DNA of 64,000 nt from Patescibacteria group bacterium (GTDB lineage Bacteria > Patescibacteriota > Patescibacteriia > 2-12-FULL-60-25): positions 1 to 64,000 of the forward strand of contig JARGGJ010000001.1 in NCBI GenBank assembly GCA_029210915.1. Direction: 5' to 3'. Position 1 is the first letter of the stretch, and each line of letters starts with the position of its first letter. Of this stretch, positions 7,608 to 14,969 are shown in pieces. Both the position numbers and the translations under genes were made by a program. The notes beneath the pieces were generated by a model. It was given only the letters and a program-made list of their open reading frames with translations, had not been told where the DNA came from and did no database searches.

Positions 7608-8171
7608 TTATTTCGCCCTCTCCACGTATTCCCCTGTTTCCGTATTAACAATCACATCATCACCTTGATTTAAAAAGATGGGAACTTGCACACTGAATCC
7701 TGTATCTGTCTTAGCTTCCTTTGTAACATTCCCGCTTGCTGTATCACCTTTAACAGCCGGGGCTGTTTCGACAATGGTAAACTTCATCTTTTTAGGAACC
7801 TGAACAGCAATTGGCAACCCCTCATACATACAAATAATAACATCCAAACCCTCTTTCATATATTTTGCATCCTCACCCATATCCTCATCCGAAAAACTTA
7901 CCTGCTCGTAATTCTTATTATCCATAAAAACATAACCCGTATTATCATGATACAAATAAGCCATGTTTCTGTATTCTATTTCCGCAAACGTCATTGTCTC
8001 GGATGTTTTATATGTCTGCTCCAGTGTCTTACCCGTTTTTGCGTTCTTAATGCGAGTACGCACAAAAGCCGCACCCTTGCCCGGGTTTACATGCTGAAAA
8101 CTTGTAACCACCCACGGTTCACCATCTTTGATAATAACCGCGCCTTTTTTGATATCATTTGGACTACCCAT
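7608..8171 (-). CDS. efp: Elongation factor P
   Basis: The 187 residues carry the three EF-P beta-barrel domains. The N-terminal KOW-like domain has the modification loop HVNPGKGAAFVRTRIKN, with the acceptor lysine of PGKGA at the position beta-lysylated in enterobacteria. The C-terminal domain keeps VQVPIFLNQGDDVIVNTETGEY. EF-P enters stalled ribosomes and stimulates Pro-Pro bond formation. An EpmA-type ligase lies 2.5 kb downstream on the same strand, which predicts that the loop lysine is modified; no EpmB aminomutase is in the window. A TTGACT at about 8299 is a possible -35. Confidence 0.96.
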   Translation of the reverse strand: MGSPNDIKKGAVIIKDGEPWVVTSFQHVNPGKGAAFVRTRIKNAKTGKTLEQTYKTSETMTFAEIEYRNMAYLYHDNTGYVFMDNKNYEQVSFSDEDMGEDAKYMKEGLDVIICMYEGLPIAVQVPKKMKFTIVETAPAVKGDTASGNVTKEAKTDTGFSVQVPIFLNQGDDVIVNTETGEYVERAK

Positions 8172-8185
8172 ATAACTTTATTACA

Positions 8186-8245
8186 AATAACAAATATCAA
8201 ATGGCAAATAGCAAGAGTCACATTTGTCATCTCTTGATATCTGCA
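8186..8245. repeat. Family A repeat upstream of efp
   Basis: CAAATATCAAATGGCAAATAGCAAGAG followed by partly inverted CTCTTGATATCTG and CTTGATATTTTC, in the efp leader. Confidence 0.5.
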
Positions 8246-8299
8246 ACTTGATATTTTCAATTAATGTGGTCGTAATATGCCTTATTCTTTGCTTTTAGT

Positions 8300-8329
8300 C
8301 AAGAAAAGCACCCTTTTGTTATGAGTGCT
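8300..8329 (-). terminator. Terminator of tRNA-Gly
   Basis: AGCAC/GTGCT stem followed on the minus strand by TTTTCTTGACT, so a TTGACT box that may serve efp overlaps the terminator tail. Confidence 0.55.
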
Positions 8330-8334
8330 TCCAA

Positions 8335-8409
8335 TGGAGCGAGTAACGGGAATCGAACCCGTCTCTGATGCTTGGGAAGCATCCATAATAACCACTATAC
8401 GATACTCGC
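8335..8409 (-). tRNA. tRNA-Gly(CCC), CCA encoded
   Basis: The 75-nt cloverleaf on the minus strand has acceptor GCGAGTA/TACTCGC, discriminator T and encoded CCA, anticodon stem GATGC/GCATC with loop TTCCCAA (anticodon CCC), and T-arm ACGGG-TTCGATT-CCCGT. Confidence 0.95.
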
Positions 8410-8524
8410 AAACAAATATTGTTTGAATATATTAGATTAATCAAACAAAACAAGCAATAGCATCCTTTACATCTCTTAATGAAAAACATAAGATAAAATA
8501 AGTAAATCCGTAACAAGCCCCAAT

Positions 8525-9871
8525 ATGAAAAAAATATTATTCACCCCTTTATTGATATCAATGATGTTAATCTTTGTATCTATCGCCGATGCGGGCATCA
8601 CAGATTGCAAACCCGGTTATAAATTTAATCGCAATAGCGGTGTTGGATGCCAACAAATCAACTGCAACGATATACCCGATGCGCATTACAGCTATACCGG
8701 GCAATGTATTTGCGGATCATCAGGAAGTATCAATGAAAAAACAACAGACCCAAACAAAAAGTGCTCTTATCCTCTTGATCATTCATCCTGCCCGGGTTGT
8801 GTTTATGCCTGTGTTGGCCTGCAAGAAACTTGCCCTGGCGAAAGCAACGATACTGATATACCCGAACTGAATAATCCCCCGCCAACACAAATCGAGTCTC
8901 TGTCATCGGGCCAAGCAAACCAACCAACCCAAAACACCAATATTCCGCCACCACCCATCGGTTCACCTCAACCCCCAACTCAAAATACACTAAATGCTCA
9001 ACCGACCTCAACCAATCTTTCTACGGCGGGTATTATCCCCGACCCCGCGCAAGCTTCCGCCAATGCGGGCATGACCTGCCAAAAATTTTGCGCCAGGTTA
9101 ACCCGCGGTAATCAGTACGATGACGTTTTAAAAGCCGAAGGCACTTACCCGCTTTGCAACTGCGTAATCGATAACAAAGATGATAGCAATCGCCTTGCCG
9201 AAACAATAACTATAAACGGCGACAAAAGGACAACCTACATTTACGATCCAACAACCGGAGCCTTAATCAAAAAAAATATAATATCCATCTCAGCCGAAAG
9301 AGAACGTATCCGCCAAAGTTTAGGCTACAAATACGATGAAGAACAAATCAACGCCATGCTGGATGATGCGATAATCGAAAAATGGTTTCAAATGAGTATG
9401 CAAAATATCGAAACCAAAGCCAACATCACCCATGCTCAATTTTGGTGGCAGCACATTGTTGCACTTTGGGATCACGGCTATGGCAACTCCGCAGATTTTG
9501 TCGACACATACAACTTTGGTCGCTGTGGCGATTCTATGATGTGGTTGGAAAGAAACCTAAGTAAAGATTTAAAACTTACCGGCAAAAAAGACAAAACCAG
9601 CGAAGCTATGCTTTCCATAACCGGAGAAAAATACGGCAATCTGCTAAACCACACCGCTCTTATTATCCGTCCTACAGGATATTCTAATACTGAATGGAGC
9701 GACGCCGTTCAAGAGTTAATGGATAAAACACGCGAAGGAGGTTTATCAAAAAGTGATATTAATAATATCGACCCACGGCTTTTGGATGCTAAAGTTTTAG
9801 ATCCCTATTTTAAAAAATCCATGACAGTCCGCGATTTTATCAAAGGCTGGTCTGTAATCAAAATCAGTTAA
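8525..9871 (+). CDS. Secreted Cys-rich protein with possible papain-fold C-terminus
   Basis: Residues 1-24 form a signal peptide ending ADAG. Residues 28-110 hold about ten cysteines in an EGF- or knottin-like layout, followed by a Pro/Gln/Asn linker (115-165). The C-terminal 250 residues contain FGRCGDSMMWLERNL, then LLNHTALIIRP and LDPYF; a Cys at a helix start, a later His and an Asp-Pro is the order found in papain-fold cysteine peptidases and transglutaminases. That reading is tentative because no family match was made. The next gene starts 1 bp after the stop, so the two are co-transcribed surface proteins. Confidence 0.75.
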   Translation: MKKILFTPLLISMMLIFVSIADAGITDCKPGYKFNRNSGVGCQQINCNDIPDAHYSYTGQCICGSSGSINEKTTDPNKKCSYPLDHSSCPGCVYACVGLQETCPGESNDTDIPELNNPPPTQIESLSSGQANQPTQNTNIPPPPIGSPQPPTQNTLNAQPTSTNLSTAGIIPDPAQASANAGMTCQKFCARLTRGNQYDDVLKAEGTYPLCNCVIDNKDDSNRLAETITINGDKRTTYIYDPTTGALIKKNIISISAERERIRQSLGYKYDEEQINAMLDDAIIEKWFQMSMQNIETKANITHAQFWWQHIVALWDHGYGNSADFVDTYNFGRCGDSMMWLERNLSKDLKLTGKKDKTSEAMLSITGEKYGNLLNHTALIIRPTGYSNTEWSDAVQELMDKTREGGLSKSDINNIDPRLLDAKVLDPYFKKSMTVRDFIKGWSVIKIS

Positions 9872-9872
9872 T

Positions 9873-10355
9873 ATGAAAAAACTATATATCATCCTTGGCA
9901 TCCTAATAACCATTTTTCTAATAATCATAAGCCTATTCATCCTCTTGCGTTGGAATGGAAGCTATTCAGACGAAAGAGCTCTAACAGAAAATATCAGCAC
10001 CAAAATTCAAACCGGCATCATCACAGGCTCACTCTCCTACCCCAGCGAATTCCTGCCAAACTTAGAGACATGTGCGGTAAACACACAAACCAATGAATCA
10101 TATTGCACCTATCAGATGATTCAGGGTCCAAATTTCACCCACGGCTATGGTTACCAAATCGAAGTACCCCCGGGTTCTTACCAAGTTTACACAAAAATAA
10201 ACGACGAATACGAAACTTATAAGGCTTACTATTCAAAATTTATAACTTGTGGCGGTGAGTACACTTGCACAGATCACACTCCCATAACCATCACAGTAAA
10301 AGCCGGTGAAACCATCAGAGATGTAGACCCTGGAGATTGGTATGCAAATAATTAA
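9873..10355 (+). CDS. Membrane-anchored surface protein, 160 aa
   Basis: A single N-terminal membrane helix (residues 5-27) is followed by a beta-rich outer domain with four cysteines (ETCAVN, ESYCTYQ, ITCGGEYTC) that could form two disulfides. The pattern PPGSYQVYT...ITVKAGETIRD resembles carboxypeptidase-regulatory-like beta sandwiches. It lies 1 bp after the Cys-rich secreted protein, which suggests joint function at the cell surface. Function unknown. Confidence 0.75.
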   Translation: MKKLYIILGILITIFLIIISLFILLRWNGSYSDERALTENISTKIQTGIITGSLSYPSEFLPNLETCAVNTQTNESYCTYQMIQGPNFTHGYGYQIEVPPGSYQVYTKINDEYETYKAYYSKFITCGGEYTCTDHTPITITVKAGETIRDVDPGDWYANN

Positions 10356-10361
10356 AAACAT

Positions 10362-10410
10362 AAAATTCCCCAAGGGGAATTTTGACTTTCATAATATATT
10401 TTTGTATTCT
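10362..10410 (+). promoter_or_regulatory. Terminator fused to the next promoter
   Basis: The hairpin AAAATTCCCC-AA-GGGGAATTTT (10362-10383) ends the 9873 gene. Its last two T residues are the start of TTGACT (10382-10387), which with TATTCT (10405-10410, 17-bp spacer) makes a good sigma-70 promoter for the next gene. Confidence 0.75.
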
Positions 10411-10432
10411 TGATCTAACAAAAGGAGCTACG

Positions 10433-10699
10433 ATGCATAAAGACATTATCTACTACACCGTATACCCTTTTATTCTCGCTCTTTTTCTTATCAAGAAAAT
10501 TCCCATCAAAATTTATTACACAGCATTCATCCTAATCGGATCAATCATTTGGTTACACTATAGCGGCTATGGGATAAATAACGAAGAAGCCACATTGTTG
10601 TTTCTAACTAATATGTCTTGGATGGCTTGGTTGCTATTTTCATTCTTTGATAGCAGAACCTTAGAAGCGATGGCCGAAAATGATAAGAAACATCACTAG
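10433..10699 (+). CDS. Small membrane protein, 88 aa
   Basis: ATG 10433 follows AAAGGAGCTACG; the earlier TTG 10382 lies in the -35 box. Three hydrophobic helices are evident (about residues 8-25, 28-44 and 54-71), with a short charged C-terminus (MAENDKKHH). Not recognised. It is a single-gene unit with its own promoter and terminator. Confidence 0.7.
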   Translation: MHKDIIYYTVYPFILALFLIKKIPIKIYYTAFILIGSIIWLHYSGYGINNEEATLLFLTNMSWMAWLLFSFFDSRTLEAMAENDKKHH

Positions 10700-10720
10700 A
10701 TCCTTTATTAGGATTTTTTT
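10699..10720 (+). terminator. Terminator of the 10433 gene
   Basis: ATCC-TTTATTA-GGAT plus T7, ending 2 bp before the convergent epmA stop. Confidence 0.7.
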
Positions 10721-10721
10721 A

Positions 10722-11702
10722 TTATAAGCGCTCACTCGCCGAAAAAGGCACTACATCATTTATTGATTTTGCTCCGCAAATAAGCATAACAAACCGATCT
10801 ACTCCAAAAGCAATCCCTGCTGCATTACCCATTTTTGGCAGAGCGGACAATAACTGTTCATCAATATCCCAAACCTCCCTCCCCAATCGACGGCGCAAAC
10901 TTTGCTCTTCTTCGAATCTCTTTCGCTGTTCCACCGGGTCAGACAGTTCAGCAAATCCATTGGCAAGCTCCAACCCACCCGCATAAAACTCAACTCTATC
11001 CGCCCATCGCTCATCATCCGCAGATCGTCGAGCTAAAGCCGCCATGCTCGCCGGGTAGCGATACAAAAAAGTTGGCTCACCCGCTTCAATTTTCGGCTCA
11101 ATCTCTGACAGAAATATCTTAAAATAAATATCATCCCAATCATCATCTTCGGTCACAGTCTGACCAAACTTTTCAGATGCTAACTTCGCCATCGCTTCTC
11201 GATCCTCGAGAAGCGGAGCCAATTCTACCCCCGCATACTCCCTCCAAGCCTCCTCTACCGTAATCCTTCTTATCGAATTTCGAATTTCGAATTTCGAATT
11301 TCGCAGTTTCGAGATTACAAAGGTTATCAAACTCTCAGTATCATCCATTAATTGCTTAAGCGATGACTCTCGTCGATAAAACTCCAGCATCAAAAACTCC
11401 GGATCATGCGAGCCATCCCAAGGTTCATTATTACGGAAACACGGTCCAAGATCATAGATCCTATCAAACCCCGCGCCCAAAAGTTTCTTCATCGCATACT
11501 CCGGCGAAGTAACCAAAGCCACCCGACGTGGGACGTAGGACGTAGGACGAGCGACGTTTATCCAAAAAGGTTCGAGATACGGCTCCTGCCCTGGCAAAGC
11601 CACCATCCTCGGCGTATGCATCTCAATAAAACCTTGATTCTCAAACCAAGTTCTAATCGCCTTTATAACCTCCGCCCTAATCTTAAGATTCTCGATACTC
11701 AT
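10722..11702 (-). CDS. epmA: EF-P lysine ligase (class II LysRS-like, EpmA/GenX)
   Basis: This is a LysRS catalytic domain without the N-terminal anticodon-binding domain (327 aa), typical of EpmA. It shows TSPEYAMKKLL (motif 1/2 region), FRNNE and DPEFLMLEFYR (motif 2), GGLELANGFAEL, and GIAFGVDRFVML (motif 3). EpmA attaches (R)-beta-lysine or lysine to the EF-P loop lysine, and efp is 2.5 kb away. ATG 11702 (MSIENLKIR) is preferred over TTG 11726. Two variable loops are built from intergenic-type repeats: 11524-11558 encodes NVARPTSYVPRR, and 11273-11313 encodes RNSKFEIRNS. Both replace weakly conserved surface segments, so activity may be kept. Confidence 0.92.
   Translation of the reverse strand: MSIENLKIRAEVIKAIRTWFENQGFIEMHTPRMVALPGQEPYLEPFWINVARPTSYVPRRVALVTSPEYAMKKLLGAGFDRIYDLGPCFRNNEPWDGSHDPEFLMLEFYRRESSLKQLMDDTESLITFVISKLRNSKFEIRNSIRRITVEEAWREYAGVELAPLLEDREAMAKLASEKFGQTVTEDDDWDDIYFKIFLSEIEPKIEAGEPTFLYRYPASMAALARRSADDERWADRVEFYAGGLELANGFAELSDPVEQRKRFEEEQSLRRRLGREVWDIDEQLLSALPKMGNAAGIAFGVDRFVMLICGAKSINDVVPFSASERL
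11273..11313. repeat. In-frame tandem repeat (AATTTCG)n inside epmA
   Basis: Four copies of CGAATTT in phase with the reading frame, the same word type found intergenically near 51.68 kb. Confidence 0.8.
11524..11558. repeat. In-frame (GGACGTA)n repeat inside epmA
   Basis: GACGTGGGACGTAGGACGTA followed by GGACGAGCGACG, matching in reverse complement the intergenic tract at 46.87 kb. Confidence 0.8.
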
Positions 11703-11714
11703 AACCCTGGCAAT

Positions 11715-11786
11715 ATAAAATAACAAATAGCAAATAGCAAGAGTGAACTTAGTAACTCTTGCTATTTGCTATTTGCAATTTGTTAT
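11715..11786. repeat. Family A repeat, full hairpin
   Basis: AACAAATAGCAAATAGCAAG and its inverse CTTGCTATTTGCTATTTG flank a 20-nt centre containing AACTTAGTAA; this forms a long hairpin between two minus-strand genes. Confidence 0.75.
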
Positions 11787-11787
11787 T

Positions 11788-11820
11788 AAAAGCCGCCCCA
11801 GTGGCACTGAAGCGGCTTTA
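11788..11820 (-). terminator. Terminator of the acidic orphan
   Basis: AAAGCCGC/GCGGCTTT stem followed on the minus strand by TTTTAAT. Confidence 0.75.
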
Positions 11821-11834
11821 AGCATGGGCAAAAA

Positions 11835-12458
11835 TTATGCAGCCTTGTCTAAATCAGCACCTGTTTTAAAACGTGGAAGTTGACCCTCTTCTTTTACTAA
11901 TGTCGGCTGCTCACCATCATCCTCCTTTAAGAATTCTGCTGATAATTCCGGTAAATCTTCCATACCCGGTTGTAAATCACCATAATCCATCGCGGGCTTA
12001 TTAGCCATTTCAGGGATTCTATTGGTGGGAGTAAGATCCTCTTCAATATCTTCCTCGCCCAATTCCATAATTGGTTCTGGAGGTTTTACACCGGCCTCCA
12101 TCTTTTTAACCGGTTCCATAGGAGGTAAATTTACTCGAGATTCTCCGGGAAATGCTTTTCCTGATAACTGTTCAGACTCATCTAGCGTATCTATAGCTTT
12201 TTGCAAAGCCTCTAATTGTATTTCATCAGCTTGTTTTTGCTTAAAATATTCTTCTGAAGTTTTTGCAACGCCTGTCCCACCGGTTAATTCTTGCGGTGAC
12301 CACTTATCCTGATCTACAAATTCTTTTGGTGACCACCTTTCTGTTTTATCCGATTTCCCCCCTTCAATAACCCTTAATGTTGGTCTACTGTTTTTAATTT
12401 CTTCAACTTTACCCCTGTCCACTCCGGGCGGGATAAATTGTTCTGCTGGATTAGCCAT
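11835..12458 (-). CDS. Acidic low-complexity protein, 207 aa
   Basis: Not recognised. It is rich in Glu, Asp and Pro with no hydrophobic segments, and probably largely disordered apart from a short helical stretch around residues 70-95 (EEYFKQKQADEIQLEALQKA). Two copies of a WSPKEF/WSPQEL motif stand at residues 42-60. The gene has an excellent promoter and an unusually long leader (about 160 nt) holding three hairpins, so it is likely well transcribed and possibly controlled at the RNA level. Confidence 0.7.
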   Translation of the reverse strand: MANPAEQFIPPGVDRGKVEEIKNSRPTLRVIEGGKSDKTERWSPKEFVDQDKWSPQELTGGTGVAKTSEEYFKQKQADEIQLEALQKAIDTLDESEQLSGKAFPGESRVNLPPMEPVKKMEAGVKPPEPIMELGEEDIEEDLTPTNRIPEMANKPAMDYGDLQPGMEDLPELSAEFLKEDDGEQPTLVKEEGQLPRFKTGADLDKAA

Positions 12459-12508
12459 ATTTTGTTTTTGTTTAAAATTATCTTAAAATTATTTCAATAA
12501 AAATACGA

Positions 12509-12620
12509 AGATTTACGTCTTCGTCAATTCTAACCTTATGGAAAAGCCTCCTTTGCAAGGCTATCTTGTTTTTTGTTTTTCATACTTTTTGTTTTTGTTT
12601 AGCCTAATTTTTGAGGCTAA
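12509..12620 (-). promoter_or_regulatory. Structured 5' leader with three hairpins
   Basis: Between promoter and ATG the minus-strand RNA can form TAGCCTCA/TTAGGCTA (12600-12620), AGCCTTGC/AAGGAGGCT (about 12545-12563) and ACGAAGA/TCTTCGT (12509-12528), separated by A/U-rich linkers. No known riboswitch consensus is recognised. Confidence 0.45.
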
Positions 12621-12627
12621 TATATAC

Positions 12628-12656
12628 AGTATAGCAGAAAAAAGCCCTTTTGTCAA
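12628..12656 (-). promoter_or_regulatory. Near-consensus sigma-70 promoter
   Basis: TTGACA (12651-12656), a 17-bp spacer, and TATACT (12628-12633), read on the minus strand. It drives the acidic orphan. Confidence 0.85.
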
Positions 12657-12660
12657 TCTT

Positions 12661-12735
12661 ATAATTGCAAATATCAAATAGCAAATAGCAAGAGACGCTT
12701 AAGTGAACTCTTGCTATTTGCTATTTGTTATTAAT
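12661..12735. repeat. Family A repeat, full hairpin
   Basis: CAAATATCAAATAGCAAATAGCAAGAG with its inverse around the centre ACGCTTAAGTGAA. Confidence 0.75.
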
Positions 12736-12741
12736 GATTGG

Positions 12742-13236
12742 TTATTTATTCTCGTACGTCTGCAATTCATCATGCACAACATCCAACTCTATCCCGACTT
12801 TAGCAAACATATCTCTCGTTTCCTGTGCTGCTTGATATCTGCGTTCAGCGACAACGCGTTTGATGCCAACGCTGATTATAAGCATCGCGCAAACCGAGCA
12901 TGGTTCCATCCTGCAATACAAAGTAGCTCCATCCAAGCTGACTCCGTGCTTAGCCGCTTGGCAAATGGCATTTTGCTCTGCGTGGATAGTTCTAACACAA
13001 TGATCCTTTGTAGTGCCATCCTCGAGTAAAACTTTTTTAAATTTGTGCCCTACGTCATCGCAATGCTCCAAACCCGGAGGCGAACCAACGTAGCCGGTAC
13101 ATAAAATTTGTTTATCTTTTACAATCACGCAACCGCTTCGCCCTCTATCGCAAGTTGCGCGCCTGGCAACCGTGCCCATTATTTCCATAAAGTACTCATC
13201 CCAAGTTGGACGAATATATTTTTGTTCTTCTATCAT
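12742..13236 (-). CDS. dCMP deaminase-type cytidine deaminase
   Basis: Zinc-dependent deaminase fold: RTIHAEQNAI supplies the His ligand and catalytic Glu, and PCSVCAML the two Cys ligands. The N-terminal RPTWDEYFMEIMGTVARRATC and GYVGSPPGLEHCDD segments match ComEB/dCMP deaminases, which convert dCMP to dUMP for dTMP synthesis. ATG 13236 (MIEEQKYIRP) is chosen; a GTG at 13254 in the same frame is possible. At 164 residues it is of normal length. It follows rpsR on the same strand at 124 bp, where many bacteria have rplI. Confidence 0.9.
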   Translation of the reverse strand: MIEEQKYIRPTWDEYFMEIMGTVARRATCDRGRSGCVIVKDKQILCTGYVGSPPGLEHCDDVGHKFKKVLLEDGTTKDHCVRTIHAEQNAICQAAKHGVSLDGATLYCRMEPCSVCAMLIISVGIKRVVAERRYQAAQETRDMFAKVGIELDVVHDELQTYENK

Positions 13237-13310
13237 ATAAACATATTTAATCACCTACGTACTTAAATGACAATTATATATAAATAATCAAGCAAATCGT
13301 CAAATCATGC

Positions 13311-13326
13311 GAATCAAGGTTCAGAC
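13311..13326. repeat. Solitary arm of the TGTCTGAACCTTGATT element
   Basis: AATCAAGGTTCAGACA, identical to the right arm of the elements at 48.1 and 50.2 kb and again just outside a terminator; no left arm is present. Confidence 0.55.
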
Positions 13327-13331
13327 AATAT

Positions 13332-13359
13332 AAAAAATCGGCGGTTAAGCCGATTTTTT
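13332..13359 (-). terminator. Terminator of the rpsF-ssb-rpsR operon
   Basis: AAAATCGGC/GCCGATTTT stem with loop GGTTAA and a T run on the minus strand. Confidence 0.85.
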
Positions 13360-13360
13360 A

Positions 13361-13570
13361 TTATTGCACGAGGTAAGGAAGCAGCGCCATGAACCTGGCG
13401 CGTTTAACGGCTGATGCCATTTTACGCTGGTGCCAAACACATACTCCACTGCGTTTACGCGCTACGATTCTTCCAAATGAAGAAAGATAACGGCGCAATA
13501 AATCTGTATCTTTATAATTGATTTCTCTCACGTTTTCCTTACAAAACGGACAAATTGTCTGATATTTCAT
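13361..13570 (-). CDS. rpsR: 30S ribosomal protein bS18
   Basis: The 69 residues contain the S18 core (DTDLLRRYLSSFGRIVARKR, MASAVKRARFMALLPYL). The N-terminal CPFC and the later CVWH could bind zinc, as in C+ forms of S18. It forms the small-subunit platform with bS6, encoded in the same operon, and the S6:S18 pair probably represses the operon through the leader upstream of rpsF. The stop codon directly abuts the operon terminator. Confidence 0.96.
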   Translation of the reverse strand: MKYQTICPFCKENVREINYKDTDLLRRYLSSFGRIVARKRSGVCVWHQRKMASAVKRARFMALLPYLVQ

Positions 13571-13574
13571 ATGA

Positions 13575-13676
13575 TTTAGTTTATAAAGTTTAAAGTATAA
13601 AGTTTATAAAGGGGTAACACTTAGTAATCCGGTATCTCTTGATAAACTTTATGAACTTGTAACTTTATGAACTTGA
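13575..13676. repeat. Family C repeat (TTTATAAAGTTTAAAGTATAAAG), inverted
   Basis: AGTTTATAAAGTTTAAAG and its imperfect inverse CTTTATGAACTTGTAACTTT lie in the ssb-rpsR spacer. Related copies occur near 29.7 and 62.7 kb. Confidence 0.65.
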
Positions 13677-13696
13677 TTGGTTGTGTTGTAATTTAA

Positions 13697-14155
13697 TTAG
13701 AAGGGTATATCTTCCACACGAATCTCTTGATCTCCCACGCCCTGATCCACAGCTCCGCCCTCTGGTTCCACAGTTGGTGATTGCGGTGTTGATGGTGTAA
13801 ACGGCGCTCCACCTCCGGCAGGGGCTTTATCCAACATAATCATGTTTTCCGCGATTATTTCTGTTCTTTGACGCTTTTGACCATCCGGTGTTTCCCAATC
13901 TCGAGTTTGCAATCTTCCTTCCACAAAAACCTTACGGCCCTTTCCTAAATATTGATTGCAAATTTCTGCTAATTTACCCCAAGCTACAATAGAGTGATAC
14001 TCTGTTCGTTCTTGCTTTTGACCATTTACATCCGTCCATTGTGAAGATGTGGCAACCGAGAAATTAGTAACACTTTGGCCATTGGAAGTATTTCGCAATT
14101 CCGGATCCCTGGTAAGATTCCCGATAATTTGCGCGCGGTTTAAACTCATTGGCAT
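13697..14155 (-). CDS. ssb: Single-stranded DNA-binding protein
   Basis: An OB-fold SSB: SLNRAQIIGNLTRDPELR at the start, then NFSVATSSQW, YHSIVAWGKLAEI and GRKVFVEGRLQTRDWE within residues 1-110. A Gly/Pro linker leads to the acidic tail EIRVEDIPF, the usual docking tip for repair and replication partners. It works as a tetramer coating ssDNA. At 152 residues it is a normal bacterial size. It sits between rpsF and rpsR as in most bacteria. Confidence 0.96.
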   Translation of the reverse strand: MPMSLNRAQIIGNLTRDPELRNTSNGQSVTNFSVATSSQWTDVNGQKQERTEYHSIVAWGKLAEICNQYLGKGRKVFVEGRLQTRDWETPDGQKRQRTEIIAENMIMLDKAPAGGGAPFTPSTPQSPTVEPEGGAVDQGVGDQEIRVEDIPF

Positions 14156-14162
14156 ATAATAA

Positions 14163-14219
14163 TTCTTTTAATACTTATGCTTTAACTTAGTACTTAGTAC
14201 GAGATACTTAGTACGTTAA
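14163..14219. repeat. ACTTAGTAC reiterations
   Basis: Overlapping ACTTAGTACTTAGTAC words in the rpsF-ssb spacer; relatives lie near 24.75 kb. Confidence 0.5.
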
Positions 14220-14221
14220 GT

Positions 14222-14827
14222 TTATTTTGCCTCTTCCGTAAGCGCCGCGTCAATCTTTTTGTCGAGTTCATCCGCGCTTAGCTCGGGCATAACATCTTCT
14301 TTAGATACCTCTTTTGCCGATTCTTCAGATTTCACTTCTTCTGCACTTTCCTCTGTTTCTGTAACTTTTTTATCAGTTTCAGCATCTTCTTTATCGGATT
14401 TATCCAATTCCTGAGCGGCCTGAACGTCTTCAGAAACATCTTCTGTCTTTCTTATTGTCTTCTTTCGCTTGCGATCATCCTTAGGTGAACCTTCAACAAC
14501 AACCTCTTGAAACTGCACCAAACTGAACTTATCTCCGCCCGCCTCTTCTGCCAGTAAAATAAGATGGCGTACAACCCTATCATGAATACGCAAAGCTTCA
14601 TTTATCTTAGCTACTATTTCCGGTTCAGAATCAAAATAAACCAAAACATAATAGCCATGGCGTATCTTTTTTATAAGATAGGCAAATTTGAATTTACCCA
14701 AACGGCGGCTCTCTTTTGTGGTTCCGCCATACTTTTGTATTAAAGACAAAATGTCTGTTTCCGTTTGTGCAACCTCTTCATCTGTAAGAGTTGCCGGAAT
14801 GATATAGAGAAGTTCGTATGTTCTCAT
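14222..14827 (-). CDS. rpsF: 30S ribosomal protein bS6 with long acidic tail
   Basis: Residues 1-95 are canonical S6 (MRTYELLYIIPATLTDEEV..., GKFKFAYLIKKIRHGYYVLV, RHDRVV-type helix as RIHDRVVRHLIL). About 100 further residues form a Lys/Arg patch (KDDRKRKKTIRK) and then a Glu/Asp/Ser/Thr-rich tail ending in a short amphipathic helix (LSADELDKKIDAAL). E. coli S6 also has a poly-Glu tail but a much shorter one. First gene of the rpsF-ssb-rpsR operon. Confidence 0.95.
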   Translation of the reverse strand: MRTYELLYIIPATLTDEEVAQTETDILSLIQKYGGTTKESRRLGKFKFAYLIKKIRHGYYVLVYFDSEPEIVAKINEALRIHDRVVRHLILLAEEAGGDKFSLVQFQEVVVEGSPKDDRKRKKTIRKTEDVSEDVQAAQELDKSDKEDAETDKKVTETEESAEEVKSEESAKEVSKEDVMPELSADELDKKIDAALTEEAK

Positions 14828-14833
14828 ATACGT

Positions 14834-14911
14834 CTTTTACACGTCCGCCACGAGATCCTGGTGAATCATCGACACGGAAACCCCATTATTTGGGATTGTG
14901 GCCGGTAAAAG
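14834..14911 (-). ncRNA. S6:S18-binding rpsF leader motif
   Basis: Minus-strand RNA: outer stem CUUUUAC (14905-14911) with GUAAAAG (14834-14840), inner stem GCCAC (14898-14902) with GUGGC (14847-14851), and an asymmetric internal loop placing CCG on the 5' side opposite GGACGU. Known rpsF leaders that bind the S6:S18 complex have this CCG-bearing bulge. The motif ends 6 nt before the start codon, so binding would block initiation. Confidence 0.75.
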
Positions 14912-14932
14912 CTGTTAATTTGTAATGCGCTA

Positions 14933-14961
14933 AGACTACCCAATAACACCAACCCTGTCAA
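14933..14961 (-). promoter_or_regulatory. rpsF operon promoter
   Basis: TTGACA (14956-14961), 17-bp spacer, TAGTCT (14933-14938) on the minus strand. The transcript would start about 15 nt before the leader motif. Confidence 0.75.
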
Positions 14962-14969
14962 GAGCAAAA

